From: Rickettsia typhi
GTDB lineage: Bacteria; Pseudomonadota; Alphaproteobacteria; Rickettsiales; Deianiraeaceae
Assembly: GCA_945878495.1 (NCBI GenBank)
Contig: CAMCTP010000018.1
Coordinates: 1 to 16,449 of the forward strand
Length of the DNA stretch: 16,449 bases
Reading direction: 5' to 3'
This document shows, one piece after another, positions 1 through 7,871 of this stretch. The translations under genes and the position numbers were made by a program. The first letter of the stretch is position 1. Each line of letters starts with the position of its first letter. The notes beneath the pieces were generated by a model that was given only the letters and a program-made list of their open reading frames with translations, was not told the origin of the DNA and made no database searches.

Positions 1-1
1 T

Positions 2-382
2 GATGTTTGTGATAGATTTGATGACAAATTCTTTGATAAATTTTCGCAAAAATGCGATGAATATTTTTACATTCCACATAGAAAAGAGAGCAGGGGGGTT
101 GGTGGAATATTTTTTGATTATCTCTTGATTGACGGGGATTTTGAGCGAACTTTTGACTTTGTTAAAGCGATTGGAGACCTATTTAATGTCGTTTATAGCG
201 ATATTATAAGTAAAAAAATAAATAAAACTTGGACGGAATCTGACAGAGAATTTCAGTTATTTAAACGTGGAAGATATGCTGAATTTAATCTGCTTTACGA
301 TCGTGGTATTAAGTTTGGACTTGCAACAGGTGGAAACCCAGATGCCATGATGATGTCTTTACCTCCATTGGTTAAATGGTAG
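2..382 (+). CDS. hemF: Oxygen-dependent coproporphyrinogen III oxidase, C-terminal part
   Basis: HemF converts coproporphyrinogen III to protoporphyrinogen IX with O2, late in haem synthesis, in the cytoplasm. The gene enters from the left edge; the frame is open from base 2, so the 5' part is missing. An ATG-less stretch before position 125 already encodes the family signature YIPHRKESRGVGGIFFDYL. The second signature follows near the end: RGRYAEFNLLYDRG, then FGLATGGNPDA and MSLPPLVKW. Family members usually continue some 20-30 residues past this last tryptophan (typically W-E-Y-x-W), but here TAG follows it immediately. The bases after TAG read Y-E-N-W in the same frame, so the short C-terminus may come from an old nonsense change. 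The LptG-like gene starts one base after the stop. Family identity is clear; whether the shortened end is functional is unknown. Confidence 0.92.
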   Translation, partial: DVCDRFDDKFFDKFSQKCDEYFYIPHRKESRGVGGIFFDYLLIDGDFERTFDFVKAIGDLFNVVYSDIISKKINKTWTESDREFQLFKRGRYAEFNLLYDRGIKFGLATGGNPDAMMMSLPPLVKW

Positions 383-383
383 T

Positions 384-1475
384 ATGAAAATTGGAGGAAT
401 ATTGATAAAATATATATTTTTAGAGCATTTTCGAACAATATTTTTTGTTAAGATATTTTTCATATCAAGCTTTGCTTTGATAGATTTTGTAACAAATTCC
501 GAAAAAGGATTCTTCTATTCGATTCTTGGAAGTATTTCTGCATTAGATCCATTATTTGCATTTATCGCCCTGATTTCAACTATACTTTGCGTTTTAAAAT
601 TTAAGCAAAAATCCGAAGATGTTGGGTTCTTATCGATTGGGCTTAATCCTGAAAGAATTTTTTTCATTTTCACCGCATCATCTTTGATTTGTTATGGAGT
701 ATTGATGTTTTTGCTTCATCCAATCGCTTTTGAGCTATTAAAAAGAAAAGATCGCAATTATAGTGGAAATAATTGTATTTTTGAATCTAGCGGAAAAATT
801 ATCGAAAACAATACCTTGAAGGTATCGAAAATTATATACGATATGTGCTCAACCCCCCCATCATCTTTGGAGGAGATTGAATTTACAAAAAATTTAAGGG
901 AATTTGATAGTCAAAAAAATGACTATGTCTTAATCGGTAATGACGCAAAATCATTAAAGCATATTTTTGTGGATAACTCAATTAAAGAAATTTTTAGGGA
1001 AAAACAGAGCTCTTCATTGATTGAAAGATTGCGAAGAATTGACCAATATAAAAAGGATATTCGTCGTGGTCAAATTTCTATATATCATATTATATACTTA
1101 GGATTAAAAGATTCAACCGGTATAGTTAGTTTTGTTGATTTAATTGACGTATTATTGTTTAAAATAAAAAATGTGATGTTGGTTATTCTGTTTGTTAATG
1201 TTGTATATTTTTTGTCATCTTGCAACAAAAGGTCTGGAATGATTCCGATTATGACAATTAAAATAATTTCAGCGACAATTGTTTATTATATATTTTCTTA
1301 TATTGCTTGTGAAAAGGTGATTTATTCTGATTCATTTTTAACTAAATTATTTACATTTTGTATCTTTCACTGTTGCGTTTATTTTATTTTACGATATTTT
1401 CAGCATATTGGATTAATATCTTTTGGTGGTATTTTAAAGAAATTAAGAAAAGCCTTGCAAATAAAAAAGAATTAA
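384..1475 (+). CDS. LptF/LptG-family lipopolysaccharide export permease (LptG-like)
   Basis: This is probably an inner-membrane permease of the LptBFG complex, which extracts lipopolysaccharide for transport to the outer membrane. Its 363 residues match the usual family size (about 350-400). The topology is typical: hydrophobic segments at about 19-36, 56-72 and 92-112, a soluble presumably periplasmic domain at about 113-260, then segments at about 262-279, 287-307 and 320-338. The stretch KFKQKSEDVGFLSIGLNPERI matches the family's conserved cytoplasmic loop (sE..al...G.s..ri), and LLHPIAFE resembles the conserved proline region after TM3. The ID motif at the end of TM1 favours LptG over LptF, but I cannot separate the two securely. 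ATG lies one base after the hemF stop, implying translational coupling. No Shine-Dalgarno is visible. Confidence 0.75.
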   Translation: MKIGGILIKYIFLEHFRTIFFVKIFFISSFALIDFVTNSEKGFFYSILGSISALDPLFAFIALISTILCVLKFKQKSEDVGFLSIGLNPERIFFIFTASSLICYGVLMFLLHPIAFELLKRKDRNYSGNNCIFESSGKIIENNTLKVSKIIYDMCSTPPSSLEEIEFTKNLREFDSQKNDYVLIGNDAKSLKHIFVDNSIKEIFREKQSSSLIERLRRIDQYKKDIRRGQISIYHIIYLGLKDSTGIVSFVDLIDVLLFKIKNVMLVILFVNVVYFLSSCNKRSGMIPIMTIKIISATIVYYIFSYIACEKVIYSDSFLTKLFTFCIFHCCVYFILRYFQHIGLISFGGILKKLRKALQIKKN

Positions 1476-1502
1476 CTTCTATTTATATGATTTTTCCTAG
1501 GT

Positions 1503-3497
1503 ATGGACAAAGTAAAAATTAGCATTAATAATACGGAATACGATGTTGATAAAGGCATGACGGTAATTCAGGCATGCGAAAAATTTGCCGATATTAAGAT
1601 ACCAAGATTTTGTTATCACGATAAACTAAAAATAGCTGGAAATTGCAGGATGTGTTTAGTTGAAGTAAAACCAGGTCCACCAAAGCCTTCGGCATCTTGC
1701 GCTACTTATGTTGCAGACGGGATGCAAATTTTCACAGATTCTGAAATGGTAAAAAATGCAAGAGATGGAGTTATGGAATTTATTTTGGCAAATCATCCGC
1801 TTGATTGTCCAGTTTGCGATCAGGCAGGAGAGTGCGACTTGCAAGATCAAGCTTATGTCTACGGGAGAGAGGGAGGTAGTTTTGAAGAGTCAAAACGTGC
1901 CGTCGAAGATAAATACATGGGACCGATCATCAAGACAAAAATGAATCGCTGCATTCATTGCACCAGATGCGTTAGATTCTCTGAAGATGTTGCCGGTGGA
2001 ACTGAAATTGGCATTTTAAACAGGGGAGAAGATAGCGAAGTAACATCATTAGAATCGGCAATTAGATCTGAATTATCTGGAAATTTGGTAGATCTATGTC
2101 CTGTTGGAGCCTTGACATCAAAGCCATACAAGGGGACAGCAAGAGATTGGGAGCTTACAAAGCATGAATCATTTGATACCGTAAATTCCCTTGGGGCTAG
2201 CATTAGAGTTGATACTCGTGGAGGTATGATTTTAAGAATTTTACCAACAAGAAATGATGAAGTCAATGAAGAGTGGATATGCGATAAAGCGAGATTTTCA
2301 TTTGATGGAGCATATAATCAAAGGCTTGATTCTGCGTATAAAAAGAAGGGTGAAATTTTTTCTTCTTGCGATATACAAAAAACTGTAAAAGAGGCTCAAG
2401 AAATAGTTAAAAATGCAAATAAAATAGGCGTAATTTGCGGTTCAAAGGTTGATTTAAAAACAGCATTTTTATTGAATGAACTATCAAAAACAAAAGAACG
2501 AGTCATGATTTCGGCTTTTGAAAACGATATAATTGTTGACAATTCTGAACTTGGAAATGTAAATTTTAATGCAAAAATTAGTGGAATTGATCGGTCGGAT
2601 TTAATTTTACTAGTCGGGTCTGGGATTAAGAAAAACCACCCCGTTTTAAATGCTAGGATAAAATCCGCAGTGAATAAAGGGATCAAGGTTTTTGTTGTTG
2701 GAAAAGAGATGGAATTAAGCTACGATGCAAAGTTTTTAGGAGATTCAACGGAAGATTTGATAAATATATCAAAGGCAAAATCAGATATTTCTGGTGATTT
2801 ATCAAATGCAAAAAATCCATTAATAATTGTATCTTCTGACGCATGTGAAGGAGAATATGGATTGGAAATTTTCAATACATGCTTGGCAATTGCAAATAAA
2901 TATTTTGTTAAAAATGACTGGAATGGATATTGTTTTTTAACAAATAATATTTCTGAATCTGGAATTTTAAGTGCAATTCCAAATAGCATTTCAAATACAC
3001 TAGCCGTTATAAATGCAGCAAAAAACAAAGAACTTGACTGTTTATTGCTACTTGGAACATCGGATATAGATACTAGATCCATTGATGTGGAATGTCCTAT
3101 AGTTTCACTATCATCACACGGGGATGATAATTTAATCGGTTCTGATATTTTGATACCGACCAAGACGCATTTTGAAAAAAATTGCATTTTTAAAACCTGC
3201 GAGGGTAGAATTATCGAGATTAACAAAATTAGCAGTATAGTTGATAAAGCGATTGATGAAGCGGAGTTTTTTGAAAATTTGCTTGATGCCAATTCTTATG
3301 ATTTCGAAGAGTTCGTAAAAAAACAAGAAATTATATTTGAGAATTCAGGTAACTCAATTTCTGCTGGCTACTTGACAAAAGATAAATCAATTACTATTCC
3401 TAGTAGAGATATAAATTTTTACATGACGGATTTAATATCGAGAAATTCTGTAAATATGGCAAATTGTGTAAAGGAGATTTTATTAAAAAATGATTAG
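1503..3497 (+). CDS. nuoG: NADH-quinone oxidoreductase subunit G
   Basis: NuoG is the large iron-sulfur subunit of the complex I peripheral arm, passing electrons from the NuoE/F flavin site toward the quinone. At 664 residues it is close to alphaproteobacterial and mitochondrial size. The N-terminal 2Fe-2S ferredoxin domain has C37, C48, C51 and C66. The His-Cys 4Fe-4S site is H98, C102, C105 and C111 (HPLDCPVCDQAGEC). The second 4Fe-4S site is C150, C153, C156 and C199 (CIHCTRC, DLCPVGAL). The N7-cluster cysteines of some bacterial NuoG proteins are absent, as in alphaproteobacteria. A molybdopterin-oxidoreductase-like domain from about residue 215 is divergent toward the C-terminus. The gene starts 27 bases after the LptG-like gene and overlaps bioB by 8 bases. 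The usual partner nuoH does not follow. Confidence 0.95.
   Translation: MDKVKISINNTEYDVDKGMTVIQACEKFADIKIPRFCYHDKLKIAGNCRMCLVEVKPGPPKPSASCATYVADGMQIFTDSEMVKNARDGVMEFILANHPLDCPVCDQAGECDLQDQAYVYGREGGSFEESKRAVEDKYMGPIIKTKMNRCIHCTRCVRFSEDVAGGTEIGILNRGEDSEVTSLESAIRSELSGNLVDLCPVGALTSKPYKGTARDWELTKHESFDTVNSLGASIRVDTRGGMILRILPTRNDEVNEEWICDKARFSFDGAYNQRLDSAYKKKGEIFSSCDIQKTVKEAQEIVKNANKIGVICGSKVDLKTAFLLNELSKTKERVMISAFENDIIVDNSELGNVNFNAKISGIDRSDLILLVGSGIKKNHPVLNARIKSAVNKGIKVFVVGKEMELSYDAKFLGDSTEDLINISKAKSDISGDLSNAKNPLIIVSSDACEGEYGLEIFNTCLAIANKYFVKNDWNGYCFLTNNISESGILSAIPNSISNTLAVINAAKNKELDCLLLLGTSDIDTRSIDVECPIVSLSSHGDDNLIGSDILIPTKTHFEKNCIFKTCEGRIIEINKISSIVDKAIDEAEFFENLLDANSYDFEEFVKKQEIIFENSGNSISAGYLTKDKSITIPSRDINFYMTDLISRNSVNMANCVKEILLKND
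3471..3476 (+). promoter_or_regulatory. Possible ribosome binding site for bioB
   Basis: AAGGAG is a good Shine-Dalgarno match inside the end of nuoG, 13 bases before the bioB ATG. That spacing is longer than ideal. No alternative start exists between the two, because the bioB frame has a TAA at 3484-3486. It stands out because almost no other gene in the window has such a motif. Confidence 0.35.
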
Positions 3498-4431
3498 ATA
3501 TGACTGGAAATTAGACGAAGTTTTGGAGCTTTTTAATTTAAAATTTAACGATTTAATATTTAAAGCGCATGTGATTCACAGGGAGAATTTCAATCCAAAT
3601 CACGTTCAGTTATCAACTCTTTTGTCGATAAAAACTGGTGGATGTCCGGAAAATTGCTCATACTGTCCTCAGTCAGCTCATCATCAAACAGGTCTTGAAA
3701 AATCCGATTTAATGGAGCTTGAAGAAATCATGGAAAATGCAAAAAAAGCAAAAAATCTTGGCGCAAGTAGATTTTGTATGGGTGCGGCATGGAGAAATTT
3801 ACACGATAAAAATATAGATAAAATATGCGAGATAATAAAAGGAGTCAAAAGCCTTGGGCTTGAAGTTTGCATGACTCTTGGAATGTTGAGACCTGATCAG
3901 GCTGAAAAATTACAAGCAGCCGGTCTTGATTTTTATAATCACAACATTGACACTTCTGAGGAATTTTACGACAAAATAATAACAACCAGAAAGTATGAGG
4001 ATAGAATAAATACAATAAAAGCTGTGCAAGAAAGCGGCATGAGTACATGCGCAGGAGGAATAGTTGGAATGGGCGAGTCAGTTGAAGATAGGGCAAAAAT
4101 GTTGATTACTTTATCAAGTTTTACACCGCATCCACAATCGGTTCCAATTAATCATTTGGTAAAAGTTGACGGAACTCCATTGGCATCAAGTTCCTGTAAT
4201 ATTGATCATTTTGACTTTATAAAAACAATAGCTGTTTCGAGAATTATAATGCCAAAATCCTTTGTTAGATTGTCGGCTGGAAGATCAGGCATGAACGAAC
4301 AAACTCAGGCACTGTGCTTTTTTGCTGGCGCAAATTCTATATTTTTCGGAGACAAGTTACTGACAACTGAGAATCCAGATCAGGATTCTGATATACAGTT
4401 GATGAAAAAATTGGGAATTTCGGCAATATAA
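3490..4431 (+). CDS. bioB: Biotin synthase (radical SAM)
   Basis: BioB inserts sulfur into dethiobiotin, the last step of biotin synthesis, in the cytoplasm. The 313-residue length is slightly short for the family (about 315-345). The radical-SAM 4Fe-4S motif is C52-x3-C56-x2-C59 in GGCPENCSYCPQS. The ligands of the sacrificial 2Fe-2S cluster are all present: C96 (RFCMGAAWR), C127 (EVCMTLGML), C187 (STCAGGIVGMGE) and R260 (VRLSAGR). YNHNIDTS and NHLVKVDGTPL are further family blocks. The gene overlaps the end of nuoG by 8 bases in the ATGATTAG context, so it is probably translationally coupled. No other bio gene is nearby. A lone bioB could serve salvage of host dethiobiotin, or the rest of the pathway may lie elsewhere. 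Confidence 0.95.
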   Translation: MIRYDWKLDEVLELFNLKFNDLIFKAHVIHRENFNPNHVQLSTLLSIKTGGCPENCSYCPQSAHHQTGLEKSDLMELEEIMENAKKAKNLGASRFCMGAAWRNLHDKNIDKICEIIKGVKSLGLEVCMTLGMLRPDQAEKLQAAGLDFYNHNIDTSEEFYDKIITTRKYEDRINTIKAVQESGMSTCAGGIVGMGESVEDRAKMLITLSSFTPHPQSVPINHLVKVDGTPLASSSCNIDHFDFIKTIAVSRIIMPKSFVRLSAGRSGMNEQTQALCFFAGANSIFFGDKLLTTENPDQDSDIQLMKKLGISAI

Positions 4432-4499
4432 AAGTTTTTCTACATGGCAAAAGGGTTGGTGATGATAAAGTATTACTTTTAGCATTAACTCTATTATTG

Positions 4500-5072
4500 T
4501 TAAAATCTGCTTTTTTTCTTCTTTTTCACTTTTGCATATTGTTTATTTTTCACAGATGAAAGGTTTGAACAGAAGTCTGTTTTTTGTTTCCTCCAAAATT
4601 CCCAAAACCTAGGTTTTTTTATTGCCAAACCTTGCTCAAAGAGTATTTCTTGAATACTTTTATTGTTTATCGTAATAGATCCTTTAGATTGAACCTTTAT
4701 CAATCTACAATTTTTGATTACTAGGTTTATATTTTGAGATTCCGAAAGAATTTTGCTTATGTAAAAAAACGAATTTTTACTCAGATCTCTTTCGCATGTT
4801 TTTTTGCTCAATTTTTCCGGAATAATTATGCCATCAAGAGTTATAATGATATTTCTCCTTTCTTCAATTGAATTATCCGGATTTTTTATATTCAAAATAA
4901 TTGAATCCTTTCCATCAATATCGACGAATCTTATATCTTCTGTATAGTTGCAATTTTTATATTTTGCATTTTGAGACTGATTGTATATAAGCGATGCGAT
5001 TAATACAGTAAGCAATACAATTGATTGTCTAGAAAGTAGCCTTAAGTAATGCGATATTGTTGCAAATACCAT
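4500..5072 (-). CDS. Membrane-anchored SNase-like (thermonuclease-fold) protein, degenerate active site
   Basis: This 190-residue protein has one hydrophobic segment at about residues 17-30, probably an N-terminal membrane anchor, and a domain that resembles staphylococcal nuclease. DIDGKDSIIL sits where DGDTI is expected. ITLDGIIIPE (about 77-86) aligns with the RLLGIDTPE block and is followed by a C-E pair (93-94). The EILFEQGLA stretch near 142-150 matches the family's LV..GLA. The Arg and Asp-Thr normally found before Pro-Glu are replaced by T and I-I, so nuclease activity is doubtful. The tail is lysine-rich (K-V-K-K-K-K-K). It is third in an operon with trxA and mdh, 2 bases after mdh. 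The fold assignment rests on short motifs, and the function is unknown. Confidence 0.6.
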   Translation of the reverse strand: MVFATISHYLRLLSRQSIVLLTVLIASLIYNQSQNAKYKNCNYTEDIRFVDIDGKDSIILNIKNPDNSIEERRNIIITLDGIIIPEKLSKKTCERDLSKNSFFYISKILSESQNINLVIKNCRLIKVQSKGSITINNKSIQEILFEQGLAIKKPRFWEFWRKQKTDFCSNLSSVKNKQYAKVKKKKKSRF

Positions 5073-5074
5073 TG

Positions 5075-6022
5075 TTAATCAAATTTATCAACAATTTCTT
5101 TTAGTGATTTTACAGCATTTATGGAAGATTTAAGCATTTCTGTTTCATCTTGAGAAAGATCAACTTCAATAATCTTTTCACAGCCATTTTTACCTATAAC
5201 CGTTGGAACTCCGATGTATAAATCGTTCACTCGATATTCTCCAGATAATTTTGCCGCACATGGTAGTATTCTTTTTTGATCAAATAAAAAGCTTTCCATC
5301 ATTGCAATTGCCGCTGTAGCTGGTGCATAATAAGCAGATCCATTTCCTAAAAGCTCTACGATTTCGGCGCCTCCATTTCTAGTTCTTTGAACTATTTTTT
5401 CGATTTCTTCAGGCAAAATTGATAGTTTCTTTGCAAAATCTAAAACCGGAACTCCCGATACAAATGATGACCCAAGAACTGGAACCATTGTATCTCCGTG
5501 ACCACCGAGAACCATTGCGTTAATGTCTTTTTTAGAAACATTAAAGGCTTCTGATAGAAAATGGCAAAATCTTGATGTATCAAGTACGCCAGCCATTCCG
5601 ATAACCATATTTGATGCCATTTTACTGGCTTTTTGAAAAGCATAAACCATTGCATCAAGAGGGTTAGTTATAACAATCACAAAGGCTTTTGGAGAATATT
5701 TGCTAACATTTTTTGCCACATCTTTGATGATTTCGTAATTTGTTTGGATTAAATCGTCTCTGCTCATTCCTGGTTTTCTTGGCAATCCTGCTGTTACTAT
5801 GATTACATCGCTATTAGATATATCTTCGTAGTTATCAGTTCCTGAAACCTTGTTGTCAATTCCAAATATATGATTAGCGTGAGATATGTCAAGCGCTTTT
5901 CCTTTTGCAAAAGATGCTTTTTTGTCAAGAATTACAACATTTCCAAGATTTTTTAAGGATGCAAGATGGGCTATTGTTCCTCCAATTTGCCCGCCGCCTA
6001 TTATTGATATTTTTTTCGCCAT
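5075..6022 (-). CDS. mdh: Malate dehydrogenase (LDH-like type)
   Basis: This enzyme interconverts malate and oxaloacetate with NAD in the TCA cycle. Its 315 residues match the family (about 310-320). The Rossmann motif GGGQIGG is at 9-15, with D33 (VVILD) as the acidic residue that selects NAD. Substrate and active-site residues are R82 and R88 (LPRKPGMSRDD), N120 (VITNPLD), R151 (AGVLDTSRF) and the catalytic H175 (GGHGDTMVP). The arginine at the specificity loop (LPRKPGMSR) indicates malate rather than lactate as substrate. The sequence is of the LDH-like group common in alphaproteobacteria. It lies 2 bases after trxA and 2 bases before the SNase-like gene, so the three are cotranscribed. 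ATG has no Shine-Dalgarno before it. Confidence 0.96.
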   Translation of the reverse strand: MAKKISIIGGGQIGGTIAHLASLKNLGNVVILDKKASFAKGKALDISHANHIFGIDNKVSGTDNYEDISNSDVIIVTAGLPRKPGMSRDDLIQTNYEIIKDVAKNVSKYSPKAFVIVITNPLDAMVYAFQKASKMASNMVIGMAGVLDTSRFCHFLSEAFNVSKKDINAMVLGGHGDTMVPVLGSSFVSGVPVLDFAKKLSILPEEIEKIVQRTRNGGAEIVELLGNGSAYYAPATAAIAMMESFLFDQKRILPCAAKLSGEYRVNDLYIGVPTVIGKNGCEKIIEVDLSQDETEMLKSSINAVKSLKEIVDKFD

Positions 6023-6024
6023 AT

Positions 6025-6339
6025 TTATATATTAGACTTAACCCATGAAAGTAGATCTTGTTTTGATCCACCACCGACTCTACTTGCCACAACTTCGCCA
6101 TTTTTCATTACCATTAGAGCTGGTATGCTTTGTATTCTGAATTTCATAGCAAGTTGTTGATTTTCGTCAACATTTATTTTACCTACATAAAAGTCAGTTT
6201 CCTCTGAAGATATTTCGTCTAAAATTGGAGCTATATTTCTGCAAGGACCGCACCATGGAGCCCAAAAATCTATTAGAACTGGCTTGTCGCTATTTACTAC
6301 GTCTTTTTCAAACGATGATTCTGTTACATTTAGTGCCAT
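6025..6339 (-). CDS. trxA: Thioredoxin
   Basis: This is a cytoplasmic dithiol-disulfide reductant of 104 residues, the standard size for a single-domain thioredoxin. The active site WCGPC is at 29-33 within DFWAPWCGPC. The cis-proline is P73 (IQSIPALMV), and KNGEVV plus the final helix complete the fold. It is first in the minus-strand operon trxA-mdh-SNase-like. A promoter-like TTGACA pair lies just upstream in the divergent spacer toward rpsU. The linkage to mdh is unusual and does not by itself suggest a function. Confidence 0.96.
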   Translation of the reverse strand: MALNVTESSFEKDVVNSDKPVLIDFWAPWCGPCRNIAPILDEISSEETDFYVGKINVDENQQLAMKFRIQSIPALMVMKNGEVVASRVGGGSKQDLLSWVKSNI

Positions 6340-6364
6340 ATTTATATTAAATAGTATTCATCTA

Positions 6365-6393
6365 AAAATATCATTAATAAAAATAATTGTCAA
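6365..6393 (-). promoter_or_regulatory. Putative promoter of the trxA-mdh operon
   Basis: On the minus strand a perfect -35 TTGACA (6388-6393) is followed after 17 bases by TATTTT (6365-6370, 4 of 6 matches to TATAAT). It points to trxA, whose ATG is at 6339, giving a leader of about 20 bases. Read by eye only. Confidence 0.55.
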
Positions 6394-6427
6394 TAATATT
6401 TTAGTTACAACTTATTAATTTTTTCTA

Positions 6428-6455
6428 TTGACATTTAAATATTTCAATCCAAATT
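6428..6455 (+). promoter_or_regulatory. Putative promoter of rpsU-rbfA-dapB
   Basis: A perfect -35 TTGACA lies at 6428-6433 on the plus strand, 48 bases before the rpsU start. The best -10 at workable spacing is weak (CAAATT at 6450-6455, spacer 16, 3 of 6 matches). It is divergent from the trxA promoter within the same 141-base spacer. Confidence 0.35.
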
Positions 6456-6480
6456 AGGGAAAAATTTGTTTTTTGATTAA

Positions 6481-6693
6481 ATGGCTATCGTAGTTACTGT
6501 AATGCAAAGTAATATTGAACTTGCTCTTAAGATACTTAGAGAAAAAACTTCTAAAGAGGGTATTTTCAGCAAACTTTCTGCTGGTAGATATCATAAAAGT
6601 AATCAAGAAAAAGCAAAAATAGCTATCGAAAAAAGAAAAAGAAGAAAAGCTCAAAAGCGTGCTAAAGTTGGGGCTGTAGACAATAAAAATTAA
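6481..6693 (+). CDS. rpsU: 30S ribosomal protein S21
   Basis: This is a small-subunit ribosomal protein of 70 residues, typical for bS21. Identity rests on the VTVMQSNIELALKILREK start, the segment EGIFSKLSAGRYHKSNQEK, and a strongly basic C-terminal helix with R/K clusters (KRKRRKAQKRAK). In other bacteria S21 sits near the 16S anti-Shine-Dalgarno on the platform, which is of interest because nearly all genes here lack Shine-Dalgarno sequences. ATG at 6481 follows TTGATTAA with no ribosome binding site. The gene is 7 bases upstream of rbfA and probably cotranscribed. Confidence 0.93.
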   Translation: MAIVVTVMQSNIELALKILREKTSKEGIFSKLSAGRYHKSNQEKAKIAIEKRKRRKAQKRAKVGAVDNKN

Positions 6694-6700
6694 TATTTAA

Positions 6701-7048
6701 ATGTCTAGGTCTTTAACCTCAGACAAATCCATACCAAGCGTTAGGCAGATGATGTTCTCATCCGAGTGCAGGAAATATATATCTGAATTTCTTTCTATAA
6801 AGCAAGATGTTTGCGACGCTGACAATTTATTTTGCTCAAAGGTAAATGCGTGTCGAGATCTAAAGAGTATAAATGTAACTCTATCTCACGAAACATCTGA
6901 TTTATCATCAGAAGATGTAAGCCAACAATTGCCAAGGCTTATAAGGCTGCCAAAGGCATTCCATAAAGCTATAAAAGAATACTTAAAGAAAAAAATGACA
7001 CTTAGATACGTGCCGGAAATAAATTTTTATTTTCACGAAAATGATTAA
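6701..7048 (+). CDS. rbfA: 30S ribosome-binding factor A
   Basis: RbfA binds the 30S subunit late in its maturation and helps 16S rRNA 5'-end processing. The 115-residue length fits the family (about 110-135). The N-terminal helix pattern SVRQMMFSSECRKYISEFL corresponds to the family start (R...v...i...l). The hallmark end is LRYVPEINFYFHEND, matching the conserved l.lR..PEl.F.....D of RbfA. The KH-fold middle, around NVTLSHETSDL, is divergent. It lies 7 bases after rpsU, so two ribosome-related genes are paired, and its last 8 bases overlap dapB (ATGATTAA). Overall similarity is modest, but the C-terminal motif and context make the call likely. Confidence 0.78.
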   Translation: MSRSLTSDKSIPSVRQMMFSSECRKYISEFLSIKQDVCDADNLFCSKVNACRDLKSINVTLSHETSDLSSEDVSQQLPRLIRLPKAFHKAIKEYLKKKMTLRYVPEINFYFHEND

Positions 7049-7793
7049 TCTTGGAATATCTGGAATTACAGGTAGAATGGGTAAAAAAATTGTTGACATA
7101 ATATCAGCAACAGAACAGAAAGTATTCAAAATATCGTGTGGACTGTCATCGAAAAATATCGATTTCAATGGAATTAAAGTAACAAATGATATCGATACTT
7201 TTTTAGATTCTTGCGATTTTGTGATTGATTTTTCATCACCAAACGTACTGCGTGAATTATGTTTGAAAAATATTAAAAAAAAACTACCAATTATATCAGG
7301 AACAAGTGGCTTATCGGATAATGACATTGTGGAATTAAAAAATCTAGCGACTTTAACCAAAGTATTCTGGTCAATGAATACGTCTTTTGGAATGGCGGCA
7401 ATGATTGAGGTTGTAAAAAAACTTTCGATAAATTTGAGCGATGCTGAAATTGAAATACATGAGAAGCATCATAATAAAAAAATAGATTCACCATCAGGTA
7501 CGGCAATGTTAATTGCAAGGGAGATTGCTAAATCGAGAAATCTAGACGAATCTTGGATCAAAATTGACAGAAATGGAAAAAGAAATCTATTTGATATAGG
7601 TATTAGTTCAGAGAGAGCTGGAAATACAATTGGTGAACATGAGGTTTCTTTTTATTTTCAAAATCAAAAAATTAGCATAAAACACGAGGCTTTTGATAGA
7701 GAAATATTTGCATCAGGAGCAATTAAAATTGCCGAAATTTTGTCTAAAAAAGAATGTAAATCCGGTTTTTTTACACTGGAAAATATAATTTAA
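7041..7793 (+). CDS. dapB: 4-hydroxy-tetrahydrodipicolinate reductase
   Basis: DapB reduces hydroxy-tetrahydrodipicolinate with NAD(P)H in the lysine and diaminopimelate pathway, which also feeds peptidoglycan. The 250 residues are normal for the family (about 240-275). The nucleotide-binding motif GISGITGRMG is at 5-14, with DFSSP at 63-67 and ISGTSG at 85-90. The catalytic block EKHHNKKIDSPSGTA has H143 and K147 in the positions of the E. coli His/Lys pair, followed by the substrate-binding PSGT. RAGNTIGEHEVSF and the end segment HEAFDREIFASGAI are also conserved. ATG overlaps the rbfA stop by 8 bases. Retention suggests the organism still makes diaminopimelate. Confidence 0.95.
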   Translation: MINLGISGITGRMGKKIVDIISATEQKVFKISCGLSSKNIDFNGIKVTNDIDTFLDSCDFVIDFSSPNVLRELCLKNIKKKLPIISGTSGLSDNDIVELKNLATLTKVFWSMNTSFGMAAMIEVVKKLSINLSDAEIEIHEKHHNKKIDSPSGTAMLIAREIAKSRNLDESWIKIDRNGKRNLFDIGISSERAGNTIGEHEVSFYFQNQKISIKHEAFDREIFASGAIKIAEILSKKECKSGFFTLENII

Positions 7794-7799
7794 AAATTT

Positions 7800-7848
7800 C
7801 GGAATTCTTAATATAGGAGAGCAATATATCTATTTGATAAGAATTTTG
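7800..7848 (+). other. Imperfect stem-loop downstream of dapB
   Basis: CGGAATTCTTA (7800-7810) can pair with TAAGAATTTTG (7838-7848) in an 11-pair stem with two G-U pairs. An inner stem ATATA (7811-7815) / TATAT (7825-7829) has the loop GGAGAGCAA. No T-run follows, so it is not a standard intrinsic terminator. It could be an mRNA 3'-end structure or chance in AT-rich DNA. Confidence 0.3.
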
Positions 7849-7871
7849 TCTATTAAATTAAAAAAAATATT

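Noticed and set aside
2720..3292. Long minus-strand ORF inside nuoG (and other antisense ORFs)
   Set aside because: It is opposite the clearly homologous nuoG frame, with low-complexity S/F/I-rich translation and no recognisable motif; AT-rich genes commonly cast such shadows.
4432..4499. Bidirectional terminator between bioB and the SNase-like gene
   Set aside because: Only weak AT dyads are present (AAAGT/ACTTT at 4467-4479, TTAAC/GTTAA at 4485-4503), with no G+C stem and no clear T-run.
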